From SFEL01 sp045603585 (lineage in GTDB: Bacteria; Bacillota; Clostridia; Christensenellales; CAG-138): a DNA stretch of 64,000 bases. Both the position numbers and the translations under genes were made by a program. Positions 34,792-43,017 of the stretch are shown here, one piece after another (positions within the stretch are counted from its first letter, which is position 1; each line of letters begins with the position of its first letter). The notes below the pieces were generated by a model, which saw nothing but the letters and a program-made list of their open reading frames with translations, made no database searches and was not told where the DNA came from. The DNA is taken from NCBI GenBank assembly GCA_045603585.1, contig JAZUMK010000013.1, positions 1 through 64,000 of the forward strand, written 5' to 3'.

Positions 34792-35610
34792 ATGAAGCGT
34801 ATTATTATAATTGCATTGCTTGCGGTAATGATGCTTTGCGGCTGCGCAGAGCAAGCGAGCATACCAAAGCTAGAAATAATATTTTTTGACGTGGGAAAGG
34901 CGGATTCCTTCTTTATGCAGAGCGGGGGAGATACTTTGCTCATGGATGCAGGCAAGGAGGATGATGGAGCATATGTGGCTGAGCAGCTTCGCAAAATGGG
35001 AATACAGACCATAGATCACTTTATTATCACCCATTTCGATAAGGACCACGTTGGAGGCGCTGCCCAAATAATCAATGAGTTTGACGTGAAAAACATATAT
35101 CAGCCGGAGTACATGAAGGAATCCGATGAGACTGCGGCATATGTGGCTGCCTTGGAAAAGAACGGAACAGAGGCAACGATAATTACGGAACCTTATACCA
35201 TAGATTTCGGCGGAGCGATCCTTGTACTTCACGATGCGGTTAAGGAATATGACTATGACCCCAGCAACAATTCATCCCTTATAACTACGATTCGGCATGG
35301 AGATATGAATCTGTTGTTTACAGGGGATATTGAAAAGGAACGGATAAACGACTGGCTGAATCAACGTGTGCATATTGAAACGGATTATGACTTTTTAAAG
35401 GTGCCTCACCATGGCAAATATGAAAAGATTCTGCCGGAGTTTTTTGAAAAGGTGAACGCGGAATACGCTGTTATAACCAGCTCAAACAAGAACCCGGAAG
35501 AGATGGAAACATTGGAAGCACTGAAGGACGCGGGGGTGAAATATTACCTTACCAAGAACGGGGATATATACCTTGAAAGCAACGGAAAAAAGCTGACCAT
35601 AAAACAATAA
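34792..35610 (+). CDS. ComEC/Rec2-like MBL-fold lipoprotein
   Basis: A 272-residue extracellular lipoprotein: signal peptide, lipobox LCGC (Cys18), then an MBL fold like the C-terminal domain of ComEC. Motifs are FFDVGKADSFFM, LLMDAGKEDDG, THFDKDHVGG, LLFTGDIEKE and VPHHGKYE. Stand-alone proteins of this kind are often annotated competence-related; a secreted nuclease is the usual proposal. GGAGAGGAG precedes the start. Confidence 0.88.
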   Translation: MKRIIIIALLAVMMLCGCAEQASIPKLEIIFFDVGKADSFFMQSGGDTLLMDAGKEDDGAYVAEQLRKMGIQTIDHFIITHFDKDHVGGAAQIINEFDVKNIYQPEYMKESDETAAYVAALEKNGTEATIITEPYTIDFGGAILVLHDAVKEYDYDPSNNSSLITTIRHGDMNLLFTGDIEKERINDWLNQRVHIETDYDFLKVPHHGKYEKILPEFFEKVNAEYAVITSSNKNPEEMETLEALKDAGVKYYLTKNGDIYLESNGKKLTIKQ

Positions 35611-35611
35611 A

Positions 35612-35640
35612 AAAATCTTGTATTCAGGCGATTTTTTTGT
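35612..35640 (+). terminator. Weak terminator-like hairpin
   Basis: AAAAAAATC...GATTTTTTT arms, AT-rich stem of eight bp ending in T-run just before the rplU promoter. Confidence 0.45.
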
Positions 35641-35668
35641 TGACAGGGACAGGTTTACATGGTAATAT
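35640..35668 (+). promoter_or_regulatory. rplU operon promoter
   Basis: TTGACA at 35640-35645, 17-bp spacer, TAATAT at 35663-35668; near-consensus housekeeping promoter. Confidence 0.8.
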
Positions 35669-35674
35669 GATTCG

Positions 35675-35757
35675 GTGAGCCGCTCCGTATCGGCTTTGTA
35701 AGTGTGGATTTAATCCACCGCCGTGCATATGGGCGAGATTTGAAGAAGGAGGTACAG
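35675..35757 (+). promoter_or_regulatory. Candidate ribosomal protein L21 leader
   Basis: About 85 nt untranslated leader between the promoter and rplU, containing a GTGGATTTAATCCAC hairpin (35702-35719 region) and other pairings. Bacillota rplU genes often carry an autoregulatory L21 leader; identity here is by position and not by a checked covariance model. Confidence 0.4.
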
Positions 35758-35760
35758 GAC

Positions 35761-36063
35761 GTGTACGCTATCATCCGTACCGGTGGCAAGCAGTACAAGG
35801 TAGCAGCTGGCGACGAGATCTTCGTTGAAAAGCTGGACGCCGAAGTTGGTGCTGAAGTTGCTTTCGAAGTATTGATGCTTTGCGGCGACGAGGTTGTTGT
35901 TGGCAAGCCCGTAGTAGAGGGCGTTTCCGCCAAGGGAACCGTAGTCGAGCATGGTAAGGGCAAGAAGGTTGTAGTATTCCACTACAAGCCCAAGAAGAAC
36001 ATCCGCAAGAAGCAGGGTCATCGTCAGCCTTACACCAAGGTTAAGATCGAGACCATCGGCTAA
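35761..36063 (+). CDS. rplU: 50S ribosomal protein L21
   Basis: A 100-residue protein from GTG 35761, preceded by GAAGGAGGT. It begins VYAIIRTGGKQYKV, matching the usual bL21 N-terminus, and ends with the basic HYKPKKNIRKKQGHRQ then YTKVKI segment that contacts 23S rRNA. An upstream ATG at 35704 lies within the leader and is rejected. First gene of the rplU-prp-rpmA operon. Confidence 0.96.
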   Translation: MYAIIRTGGKQYKVAAGDEIFVEKLDAEVGAEVAFEVLMLCGDEVVVGKPVVEGVSAKGTVVEHGKGKKVVVFHYKPKKNIRKKQGHRQPYTKVKIETIG

Positions 36064-36067
36064 ATCA

Positions 36068-36397
36068 ATGACAACAGTAACTCTTTTTCGAAATGAACAA
36101 GGCCTTGTGGGCTTTGAGGCAGCAGGCCACACCGGCTATGCCGAAGAGGGCAGCGATATAGTCTGCAGCGGAGTTTCCGCCGTTACTCAGACTGCCGCCA
36201 TGGGCATAATCGAGGTACTGGGCATAAATGCCGGGCTGGATATATCCGATGGGAATCTTTATCTGATCCTCCCCGCCGATATAACAGATTCCGATTTCGA
36301 AAAAGCAAGAATCATTCTGGACACAATGGCAATGGGGCTTCGCTCCATAGCCGCTACCTATGGTGATTACATCAATATTTCAGAAAGGAAGGTGTAA
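36068..36397 (+). CDS. prp: Ribosomal-processing cysteine protease Prp
   Basis: A 109-residue cytosolic cysteine protease that removes the N-terminal extension of L27 in Bacillota. The catalytic His is in AAGHTGYA (His21) and the Cys in DIVCSGVSAV (Cys34). The downstream L27 carries the expected cleavable extension. It is placed between rplU and rpmA, four bases after rplU, which is its conserved position. Confidence 0.95.
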   Translation: MTTVTLFRNEQGLVGFEAAGHTGYAEEGSDIVCSGVSAVTQTAAMGIIEVLGINAGLDISDGNLYLILPADITDSDFEKARIILDTMAMGLRSIAATYGDYINISERKV

Positions 36398-36401
36398 CAC
36401 G

Positions 36402-36692
36402 ATGATGAACATCAACCTGCAGCTCTTTGCTCATAAGAAGGGCGTAGGCTCTACCCGCAACGGTCGTGACAGCGAATCCAAGCGTCTTGGCCCCAAGCGC
36501 GCTGATGGTCAGTTCGTTCTGGCAGGCAATATCCTGGTTCGCCAGCGCGGTACCCACTTCCATCCCGGCACTAACGTAGGCCTGGGCAAGGATGACACTC
36601 TCTTTGCAAAGGTAGACGGTATCGTCCGTTTCGAGACCAAGCATCTCGGCCGCAAGGAAGTCAGCGTTTATGCGGAAGAAGCCGCTAACTAA
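36402..36692 (+). CDS. rpmA: 50S ribosomal protein L27 with cleavable N-terminal extension
   Basis: A 96-residue protein (ATG 36402; ATG 36405 is also possible) behind GGAAGGTG. The N-terminus NINLQLF/AHKKGVGS contains the Prp cleavage site, after which mature L27 begins. The remainder is canonical (GSTRNGRDSESKRLG, RQRGTHFHPG). Last gene of the operon. Confidence 0.96.
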   Translation: MMNINLQLFAHKKGVGSTRNGRDSESKRLGPKRADGQFVLAGNILVRQRGTHFHPGTNVGLGKDDTLFAKVDGIVRFETKHLGRKEVSVYAEEAAN

Positions 36693-36714
36693 TCAGTTCA
36701 ATCATTGACATGAT

Positions 36715-36745
36715 AAGCCCGTTCCCAAAAGGAGCGGGCTTGTTG
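36715..36745 (+). terminator. Hairpin after rpmA
   Basis: AAGCCCGTTCC/GGAGCGGGCTT 11-bp stem (one G-T wobble), loop of four; the T-tract is weak. Confidence 0.6.
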
Positions 36746-36780
36746 TATAATGTTATAAATCTGATTTTTAAGGAAATACA

Positions 36781-37629
36781 ATGCGAACAGAGATAAGAGA
36801 TAATTCTATAATCATATCAGGTGTCAAATGCTTTGATATGGCCCGTTCATCCAACTGCGGTCAGGCCTTTCGCTGGAAAAGTGTAAATGACGGCTGGTTT
36901 GGCGTGGCCGGCGGAAGGGGTGTGCTTATAACCCAGAAGGATGACACACTGACCATAACACCCGGTGCGGATAAGGACATTGGTTTTTGGCTGAATTATC
37001 TTGATTTATACAGGGACTATCAGGCAATTGAGGACGAGGTTGCGGCAGACAGCGTGCTTTCGCCCTGCCTTGGCTATGCAAGCGGTATACATATATTCAA
37101 TCAGGATCCCTTTGAAACCCTGATATCATTTATAATTTCTGCGAATAACAATATCAAGCGCATCACAGGCATAGTGGAGCGGCTCTGTGAACTGGCAGGA
37201 CAAAGGGTGGAGGGAGAAATACCCTACTATACCTTCCCTGCGCCTGAGGCGATTGCCGCTTTGACAGAACAGCAGCTGACCGCGATAGGTTCAGGCTATC
37301 GCGCTCCCTATATTAAAAAAACAGCGGAAATGATAGCCGCGGGCTACGACCTTGAGCCGCTGCGCACAATGGATACAGCCGCCGCCCGCAAGGAGCTGCT
37401 GCAGTTCCCCGGCGTGGGACCCAAGGTGGCAGACTGCATACTGCTGTTTTCATTGGGACATACTCAGGCATTTCCGCTGGACGTATGGATGAAGAGGGCA
37501 ATGCGCCTTATGTATTTCGGCGGAGAAGAGCCCTGCAAAAAGGACATGGAGCAGAAAATCGCCCAGCTTGGCCCAAACAGCGGAATACTTCAGCAGTACA
37601 TTTTCCATTATGCCAGAGAGAATATGTAG
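36781..37629 (+). CDS. OGG-like DNA glycosylase (HhH-GPD)
   Basis: A 282-residue base-excision glycosylase resembling clostridial 8-oxoguanine DNA glycosylases (OGG1/AlkA superfamily). The N-terminal domain has NCGQAFRWK. The HhH-GPD region reads LLQFPGVGPKVADCILLFSLG then AFPLDVWMKRAM, with the catalytic Asp in PLDVW. SANNNIKRI and the conserved ISFIISA-like strand precede it. The catalytic Lys expected before VADC is the K of GPKVADC. TATAAT at 36746-36751 may serve as promoter. Confidence 0.88.
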   Translation: MRTEIRDNSIIISGVKCFDMARSSNCGQAFRWKSVNDGWFGVAGGRGVLITQKDDTLTITPGADKDIGFWLNYLDLYRDYQAIEDEVAADSVLSPCLGYASGIHIFNQDPFETLISFIISANNNIKRITGIVERLCELAGQRVEGEIPYYTFPAPEAIAALTEQQLTAIGSGYRAPYIKKTAEMIAAGYDLEPLRTMDTAAARKELLQFPGVGPKVADCILLFSLGHTQAFPLDVWMKRAMRLMYFGGEEPCKKDMEQKIAQLGPNSGILQQYIFHYARENM

Positions 37630-37633
37630 CAAT

Positions 37634-37660
37634 ATAAAACGCCCAAAAGGGCGTTTTATT
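37634..37660. terminator. Bidirectional terminator
   Basis: AAAACGCCC/GGGCGTTTT nine-bp stem with AAAA loop between convergent genes. Confidence 0.88.
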
Positions 37661-38774
37661 CTTTTGAATAATATGCTGCTCTAAGTATTTGTTCAATATC
37701 TTTTTTAGTATCACTTTCCATATGGTCAGCGTGACTGAAAGCAGACAGCGCATTATGGGAAATCTTGCTCAGCTTTTTTAAAAATGTGTTTTTGTTTACT
37801 CCCATCTCTTTAAGGTACAGAGGCAGCCCAAGTATCTCTGCATATTCCTGTATCAAAGACGCAAGCTCAGTCCCATCGTTCAGGCCCATGGCGGTGGCAG
37901 CGGGAAGATATTTTTCCGGATGGCTGTCCTTGCGGATTATTTGGGGAAGGTAAATTGCCCCAAGGCTGCCCAAAGATTGAACGCCAAAGCACATGGCGGA
38001 GGCGCGGCAAAGAACGCTGCACATACCGGGTGCGGAATTGGTATAGGCGATACCCGCAAGGCACTGGGCATACAGCAGCTGCGGCCGTGCTGCCGAAAGC
38101 AATGAATGGGCTGGTACGTTATCGGCGATTATACGCAAGGCTTCAACGGCCAGCGGGCGGGGAAAAATGCCTGCATCAGGGACAGATGCCGACTCCACAG
38201 CCAAAATCAATGCGGACATTATGCCCAGAGCTTCCTGCCTTTCATCGCAGCAGCAAAGCATTTCAGGGTCAAGTATGGTCACATCCGGCATAAGGTAAGG
38301 ATTGCGGATTTCATGCTGAAATTCATGTGAAGCATCGCAAAGGTGAGCTGTGCAGGTGGCCTCCGCGCCGTTTGTATTGAATAGGGGCAGGGCGATAAGC
38401 TTTGTTTTGGATAAAGGGATATCCTGTGCCTTGCCGCGTACTATCCCATCGATCGTTATATCCGGACGCTGGTATAATATTCGTATAAGCTTGGCAAGGT
38501 CCATTGCTCCGTGGCCTCCCGCTGCAAGCACCCAATCCGGCTTGAATTCCATCAGCGCCTTTGCGCCGTCCAAAACCTGCCGCTCCTGTATCAAAGCGGT
38601 ATCGACGGCAAAAGTGCGTACAGTAATGCCGCAGGGCGAAAGGAGCTTGCGAACCGGCTGCTCCAAAATGGGATTATCGCATACCAGCAGAAGACGCTGT
38701 CCCTGAATATCGCCAAGATAAGCAGCAGTGCCTTCGCCATAGAGTATTTTGTTGGATATGCGAAATTCTGCCAT
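37656..38774 (-). CDS. Iron-containing alcohol dehydrogenase homologue lacking metal ligands
   Basis: A 372-residue protein with the two-domain fold of group III Fe-dependent dehydrogenases: an N-terminal Rossmann-like part (LLLVCDNP, then a PDWVLAAGGHGAMDLAKL nucleotide loop in place of GGGSxxD) and a helical C-terminal domain. The metal-binding pattern D-x3-H...H...H is not kept. The usual DALTHAxEA helix reads EALGIMSALILAVES, and the GLPHG-type helix reads APGMCSVLCRASA. It is therefore unlikely to be a normal metal-dependent dehydrogenase and may have another role. Divergent from deoC. Confidence 0.75.
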   Translation of the reverse strand: MAEFRISNKILYGEGTAAYLGDIQGQRLLLVCDNPILEQPVRKLLSPCGITVRTFAVDTALIQERQVLDGAKALMEFKPDWVLAAGGHGAMDLAKLIRILYQRPDITIDGIVRGKAQDIPLSKTKLIALPLFNTNGAEATCTAHLCDASHEFQHEIRNPYLMPDVTILDPEMLCCCDERQEALGIMSALILAVESASVPDAGIFPRPLAVEALRIIADNVPAHSLLSAARPQLLYAQCLAGIAYTNSAPGMCSVLCRASAMCFGVQSLGSLGAIYLPQIIRKDSHPEKYLPAATAMGLNDGTELASLIQEYAEILGLPLYLKEMGVNKNTFLKKLSKISHNALSAFSHADHMESDTKKDIEQILRAAYYSKE

Positions 38775-38835
38775 CGTTCCTCCGTGAAAAAATCCCTGTA
38801 TCTTTTCATATAATCGGTGGATTAGCGGAAAAGTA

Positions 38836-38844
38836 TGCTATAAT
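38836..38844 (+). promoter_or_regulatory. Extended -10 promoter of deoC
   Basis: TGCTATAAT about 40 bp before the deoC ATG; no clear -35. Confidence 0.5.
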
Positions 38845-38882
38845 TTATCCATGAAGGATATTATCCGAAAGGAACATATTAT

Positions 38883-39524
38883 ATGAAGCTGAATAAATAC
38901 ATAGACCATACCCTGCTTAAGGCGGATGCCACGACGGAACAGATCAAAAAGCTCTGCGCAGAGGCGAGAGAGTATGACTTTGCCAGCGTATGTGTAAACT
39001 CCTGCCATGTGCCCCTTGCAAAAGCTGAGCTTGAAGGCACAGATGTTAAAGTGTGCTGCGTGGTGGGTTTCCCTCTGGGCGCATGCTTAAGCAGCGCAAA
39101 GGCATATGAAGCCAGGCTTTCTGTGGAAAACGGCGCAGAAGAGATAGATATGGTAATCAACATAGGTGCTGCCAGGGAAGGCAATTGGGAGCTTGTTGAA
39201 AGGGACATCAGGGCAGTTGTTGACGCTTGTCATCCAGATGCAATTCTCAAGGTAATAATTGAAACCTGCCTGCTTACCGATGAGCAAAAGCGGGAAGCCT
39301 GCCTTTGCGCAAAGCGCGCAGGCGCGGACTTTGTAAAAACCAGCACAGGCTTTTCCACAGCAGGCGCAACTCCTGAGGACGTGGCGCTGATGCGGGAAAC
39401 CGTGGGTCCGGATATGGGCGTAAAGGCGGCAGGCGGCGTGAGGTGCAAAGAAGATGCCGAGGGTATGATAGCAAGCGGCGCAACACGCCTTGGCACAAGT
39501 GCCGGAGTGAAGCTGATGGGCTGA
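38883..39524 (+). CDS. deoC: Deoxyribose-phosphate aldolase
   Basis: A 213-residue TIM-barrel class I aldolase cleaving 2-deoxyribose-5-phosphate to glyceraldehyde-3-phosphate and acetaldehyde in deoxynucleoside catabolism. It has IDHTLLK at the N-terminus, DMVINIGA, and the Schiff-base Lys in FVKTSTGF, followed by VKAAGGVR with the second active-site Lys. It matches the bacterial length. It would complement salvage of nucleosides imported by the BMP-type transporter, although it is not in that operon. Confidence 0.96.
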   Translation: MKLNKYIDHTLLKADATTEQIKKLCAEAREYDFASVCVNSCHVPLAKAELEGTDVKVCCVVGFPLGACLSSAKAYEARLSVENGAEEIDMVINIGAAREGNWELVERDIRAVVDACHPDAILKVIIETCLLTDEQKREACLCAKRAGADFVKTSTGFSTAGATPEDVALMRETVGPDMGVKAAGGVRCKEDAEGMIASGATRLGTSAGVKLMG

Positions 39525-39544
39525 TAATTTAAATAAATACATAT

Positions 39545-39575
39545 AAAAGCAAAGGATATTTCCTTTGCTTTTTTG
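39545..39575. terminator. Intrinsic terminator after deoC
   Basis: AAAAGCAAAGGA/TCCTTTGCTTTT 12-bp stem with a four-base loop and T-run. Confidence 0.88.
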
Positions 39576-39635
39576 TGTTTTGGAGTGTTTTACAAAACTT
39601 GTGAATAACTGACAAAGATAGAGGGAATATTATAC

Positions 39636-39660
39636 AGGATGCAAATTTTGCGCAGCGAAT
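39636..39660 (+). promoter_or_regulatory. Candidate sigma-H promoter of the spoIIA operon
   Basis: AGGAT at 39636 and GAAT at 39657-39660 with about the spacing of sigma-H promoters. An imperfect Spo0A-box-like TTGTGAAT lies upstream near 39599. Assignment is by resemblance and because spoIIA is normally under Spo0A/sigma-H. Confidence 0.4.
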
Positions 39661-39700
39661 AGGTAAAAGGTCTGGATTACACATACACAGGGAGGAATAT

Positions 39701-40003
39701 ATGCAGCTTGCAAACAAAAGAAAAGGCGGCTCGCTGACTGTAATGTTGTCCGGTGAGCTGGACCATCACAATGCCGCAGAAATAAGAGAAGCTCTGGACA
39801 GCATGCTGGACGGCTCTGTAAAGGAGCTGACGCTGGATATGAGCAGAGTCACCTTTATGGACAGCTCTGGCATAGGAATAGTGCTGGGTCGGTACAGAAG
39901 GATGCAGGAACGCAAAGGACGGCTGTATTTAAGCGGACTTGGCGGCAATGCGGAAAAGATACTGAGGATGGCCGGGGTGCTTGGGCTGGTAGAGAGAAAA
40001 TGA
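39701..40003 (+). CDS. spoIIAA: Anti-sigma F factor antagonist SpoIIAA
   Basis: A 100-residue STAS-domain protein. The phosphorylatable Ser lies in FMDSSGIGIVLGRY, the conserved DSSG motif at about residues 55-58. Dephosphorylated SpoIIAA binds SpoIIAB and frees sigma F in the forespore. GGGAGGAA precedes the start. First gene of the three-gene spoIIA operon. Confidence 0.96.
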   Translation: MQLANKRKGGSLTVMLSGELDHHNAAEIREALDSMLDGSVKELTLDMSRVTFMDSSGIGIVLGRYRRMQERKGRLYLSGLGGNAEKILRMAGVLGLVERK

Positions 40004-40017
40004 TGGGGGTAAATATT

Positions 40018-40455
40018 ATGCGAAACCATATGGAACTGACATTTGACAGCATATCACAGAATGAATCCTTTGCGAGGGCGGTGGCGGCAGCTTTTGCAGC
40101 TCAGCTGAATCCCACCATTGCAGAGCTGTCCGATATCCGTACAGCGGTAAGCGAAGCGGTAACAAATTCAATAGTGCATGGCTACGGCAACGATGCTTCC
40201 AAATCCATAAACATGATTTGCTCAATATATGAGGATGTATTTGAGGTGATCGTACAGGATGAGGGCAAGGGTATGGATAACGTATCCCTTGCCATGCAGC
40301 CTTTTTATACTACTATGCCCGGAACAGAACGCTCCGGTATGGGCTTTTCCGTAATGGAGGCTTTTATGGACGGTCTGGAGGTGGAATCCGCACCCGGCAG
40401 GGGCACCAAAGTGGTAATGAAAAAACGGATAGGATCGGTGAGGGAGGATGAATGA
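40018..40455 (+). CDS. spoIIAB: Anti-sigma F factor / serine kinase SpoIIAB
   Basis: A 145-residue GHKL-fold kinase and sigma-F inhibitor. ATG 40018 is preferred over ATG 40000: GGGGGT lies before it and the resulting MRNHMELTF N-terminus fits the family. ATP-site motifs are VSEAVTNSIVHGYG (N box), VQDEGKGMDN (G1) and ERSGMGFSVME (G2). It phosphorylates SpoIIAA. Its stop overlaps the sigF start. Confidence 0.96.
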   Translation: MRNHMELTFDSISQNESFARAVAAAFAAQLNPTIAELSDIRTAVSEAVTNSIVHGYGNDASKSINMICSIYEDVFEVIVQDEGKGMDNVSLAMQPFYTTMPGTERSGMGFSVMEAFMDGLEVESAPGRGTKVVMKKRIGSVREDE

Positions 40456-41197
40456 TGAATTCCGCCTGTCCTATGAAAGGACTATCCGGCTTATTGACAT
40501 GGCAAAAAACGGCGACGAGGAGGCTATGGAAACACTTGTACGGTGCAATATTGCACTGGTGCGCTCCATAGTAAAGAAATACATAAACCGGGGAGTGGAG
40601 TATGAGGACCTGTATCAGATAGGCAGCATGGGGCTGGTAAAGGCGGTAAAAAACTTTGACCCTGCCTATAACGTGCGGTTTTCCACCTATGCCGTGCCAA
40701 TGATAGCGGGCGAGATAAAGCGCTATCTCAGGGATGACGGAATGATAAAGGTAAGCCGCTCGCTGAAGGAGCTTGCAGGAAGGACCGCCATTGCACAGAG
40801 CGAATTATCATCAAAGCTGGGACGGGATCCCGGTATAAGAGAGCTGGCGGAATACATGGGAGAGGATGCGGAAGAAATTGCAATGGCTATGGATGCATCA
40901 AGGCCACATGTATCCATATATGAGCCGGTATTCGGGGATGATGGTGACACAATGGTAATGGACAAACTGTCGGTTGGCGGGCAGGGGGAGGATGAGATGC
41001 TGGACAGGGTATTGCTGCAGCAGCTTATTGACATACTTGACCCGCGGGAACAGCGGATAATAATGCTCAGGTATTTTCGCGGCAGAACGCAAAGCGAAAT
41101 TGCCGCTTCCATGGGAATATCCCAGGTACAGGTATCCCGCCTTGAGAGCCGTATAATGAAAAAACTCAAGGAAAGGGCGGCAGAACAGGCAATGTGA
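40448..41197 (+). CDS. sigF: RNA polymerase sporulation sigma factor SigF
   Basis: A 249-residue early-forespore sigma factor. It has region 2 (DLYQIGSMGLVKAVKNFD, FSTYAVPMIAGEIKRYLRD), region 3 and region 4 (LDPREQRIIMLRYFRGRTQSEIAASMGISQVQVSRLE). Position directly after spoIIAA-AB, with an eight-base overlap, distinguishes it from the paralogous sigG at 33.8 kb. AGGGAGG precedes the ATG. Confidence 0.96.
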   Translation: MNDEFRLSYERTIRLIDMAKNGDEEAMETLVRCNIALVRSIVKKYINRGVEYEDLYQIGSMGLVKAVKNFDPAYNVRFSTYAVPMIAGEIKRYLRDDGMIKVSRSLKELAGRTAIAQSELSSKLGRDPGIRELAEYMGEDAEEIAMAMDASRPHVSIYEPVFGDDGDTMVMDKLSVGGQGEDEMLDRVLLQQLIDILDPREQRIIMLRYFRGRTQSEIAASMGISQVQVSRLESRIMKKLKERAAEQAM

Positions 41198-41207
41198 ATC
41201 ATGCAAA

Positions 41208-41240
41208 ACAAAAAGACAAGGGAAAATCCTTGTCTTTTGT
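41208..41240. terminator. Terminator after the spoIIA operon
   Basis: AAAAGACAAGG/CCTTGTCTTTT 11-bp stem with T-rich tail; symmetric enough to serve both strands. Confidence 0.88.
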
Positions 41241-41252
41241 TTGTTGATTTAA

Positions 41253-41573
41253 TTATGCAGGCATAAACAGCGTCCACTCATTGCCCAGAAGTACTACCAG
41301 TCCATCTTCAACAAATGCGTATTTCACAGTTGCTTCGCCCCAGTTGCTCTGGCCGTCTTTACAGGGAAGCTGACTTGGGGGAACTGTTTCGGATAATTCT
41401 TCTATGACAGAGGGGTCCACTTCGCCGGGCATCTGCTTGCCGGTGGTTTGATACAGCTGCCCGTCGATCATTACGGAAGGGGGCATTGTGTTTGGCGTCT
41501 CCGGGGCAGGCTCCTTTGTGCAGCCTGCAAGCAGCAATGACAGCACAATAATAAACGTGAAAAGACGTCTCAT
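41253..41573 (-). CDS. Small lipoprotein of unknown function
   Basis: A 106-residue lipoprotein with signal peptide and lipobox LLAGC (Cys18), a short Pro-rich linker, and a small beta-rich domain starting MIDGQLYQTTG. The C-terminal strand pair is YAFVEDGLVVLLGNEWTLF. I do not recognise a family. It follows the deaminase gene by 13 bp on the same strand and is probably co-transcribed. Confidence 0.8.
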   Translation of the reverse strand: MRRLFTFIIVLSLLLAGCTKEPAPETPNTMPPSVMIDGQLYQTTGKQMPGEVDPSVIEELSETVPPSQLPCKDGQSNWGEATVKYAFVEDGLVVLLGNEWTLFMPA

Positions 41574-41586
41574 CCGATAATCTCCT

Positions 41587-42885
41587 TTAGCTGTACAGAT
41601 GCTTCAGGGACTGCTTTACATCCGCATATACCTTTTCCTTGTCAATGGTCTTGAATTCGCCGTTTTCGTAAAGAATTTTTCCATCTACCATGGTCATACA
41701 TACGTCGCTGCCCTGTGCGCTGTAGCAGAGCATGGTAAGGGGATCAAACGCAGGCAGCAGGTGAGGAGCATCAAAATTGAGGGCAATTATATCCGCCTTG
41801 TTGCCTACTGCTATGCCGCCGCAGTCCGCTCTGCCCTGAATTTTTGCGCCGTTTGCAGTGGCCATTTTAAGAATTTCTGCGGGCTTCATTATGGTGGGGT
41901 CGTTATGATAGCCGTTGTGAATTATGGAGGCCAGGTGCATTTCCTCTATAAGGTTAAGGTTGTTGTTGCTGGCGGCTCCGTCAGTGCCAAGGCCGATGGT
42001 AAGGCCGAGGGCGTTCATCTTCTGAATGGGGGCAAAGCCGCTGCCGAGCTTCATATTGCTGGTTGGGTTGTGTATTGGGGCAACGTCATAGGCTTTGAGA
42101 ATTTCAAGGTCGGAATCCGTACACCATACGCAGTGGGCTGCAAGGGCGGGGCTTTCAAACGCGCCGAGGTCCCGGAACCACTCGGTGGGAGTTTTGCCGT
42201 ATTTTTCCACGCAGTTGTCATGCTCGGATTTGGTTTCGGAAATATGCACATGCATAATGGCGCCCAGGTCTTTGCACTTTTGGCTGTGGGCTTTGACTAT
42301 ATGCTCAAGGCAGGTATATTCCGCATGGAGAGAAAGGTCGATTTTAAGCATTCCGCTGCCTGCATTGTGATAATCCTCATAGAGCTTTACAGCTTCTTTT
42401 ACCCTGTAGCTGTCCTCATATGCTTCTGCGGGGTCGAAGGCGGATATGGCGCGGCAGATATTGGCCTTGATACCGGAATCCAGTACTGCTTCTGCGGTAT
42501 CGTCGCAGAAGTAATACATATCCGAAAAGCTTACTGTGCCCGTTGCGAGCATCTCCATTATGGCAAGCTGACTGCCGGCCTTTACATCCTGAGGGCGCAG
42601 CTTGTCCTCGGTGGGGAACATATGATCAAACAGCCACTCCTGCAGGGGCAGGTCGCTGCCTATTCCGCGGAGGAGGGTCATTGCGGCGTGGCAATGGGTA
42701 TTGATAAGGCCGGGGAACAGCACCTTGCCGCCCATGTCCTTTATATAGTCGTATTTATCCAGCGGCTGGGTGGTGTCCAGATAGCATATCCTGTCATCTT
42801 CAATTCCGCAGAAAGCGTTTTTCAGCACATGGAAACCATGTGCATCAGAAGCTACTATGTCGCAGTTTTTAAGCAGGGTTTTCAT
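41587..42885 (-). CDS. mtaD: Amidohydrolase, probable S-adenosylhomocysteine/5'-methylthioadenosine deaminase
   Basis: A 432-residue TIM-barrel amidohydrolase of the TrzN/MtaD group. Metal ligands are NTHCHAAM (HxH), HVHISET, AAHCVW and the Asp of GTDGAASNN. Family members deaminate S-adenosylhomocysteine, methylthioadenosine or adenosine. Divergent adenosylhomocysteinase 132 bp away supports an adenosyl-sulfur substrate, because both consume S-adenosylhomocysteine or its product. The exact substrate is not proven. Confidence 0.87.
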   Translation of the reverse strand: MKTLLKNCDIVASDAHGFHVLKNAFCGIEDDRICYLDTTQPLDKYDYIKDMGGKVLFPGLINTHCHAAMTLLRGIGSDLPLQEWLFDHMFPTEDKLRPQDVKAGSQLAIMEMLATGTVSFSDMYYFCDDTAEAVLDSGIKANICRAISAFDPAEAYEDSYRVKEAVKLYEDYHNAGSGMLKIDLSLHAEYTCLEHIVKAHSQKCKDLGAIMHVHISETKSEHDNCVEKYGKTPTEWFRDLGAFESPALAAHCVWCTDSDLEILKAYDVAPIHNPTSNMKLGSGFAPIQKMNALGLTIGLGTDGAASNNNLNLIEEMHLASIIHNGYHNDPTIMKPAEILKMATANGAKIQGRADCGGIAVGNKADIIALNFDAPHLLPAFDPLTMLCYSAQGSDVCMTMVDGKILYENGEFKTIDKEKVYADVKQSLKHLYS

Positions 42886-42949
42886 GACGTTATCTCCCTA
42901 TTGATTGATATTCATATTATATCAGCCATGCAGCATAATGCAAAGCACA

Positions 42950-42978
42950 TTGACACCCACAGATACCGCTGATAGAAT
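42950..42978 (+). promoter_or_regulatory. ahcY promoter
   Basis: TTGACA at 42950-42955, 17-bp spacer, TAGAAT at 42973-42978; only about 35 bp of leader remain, too short for an SAH riboswitch. Confidence 0.75.
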
Positions 42979-43017
42979 AATTATTGCCCTAATACAGCGA
43001 AAAAAGGAGATTTTCCA

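Noticed and set aside
41599..42972. Plus-strand frame of 457 codons opposite the deaminase
   Set aside because: Shadow of an amidohydrolase with all metal ligands; no start signal and no domain.
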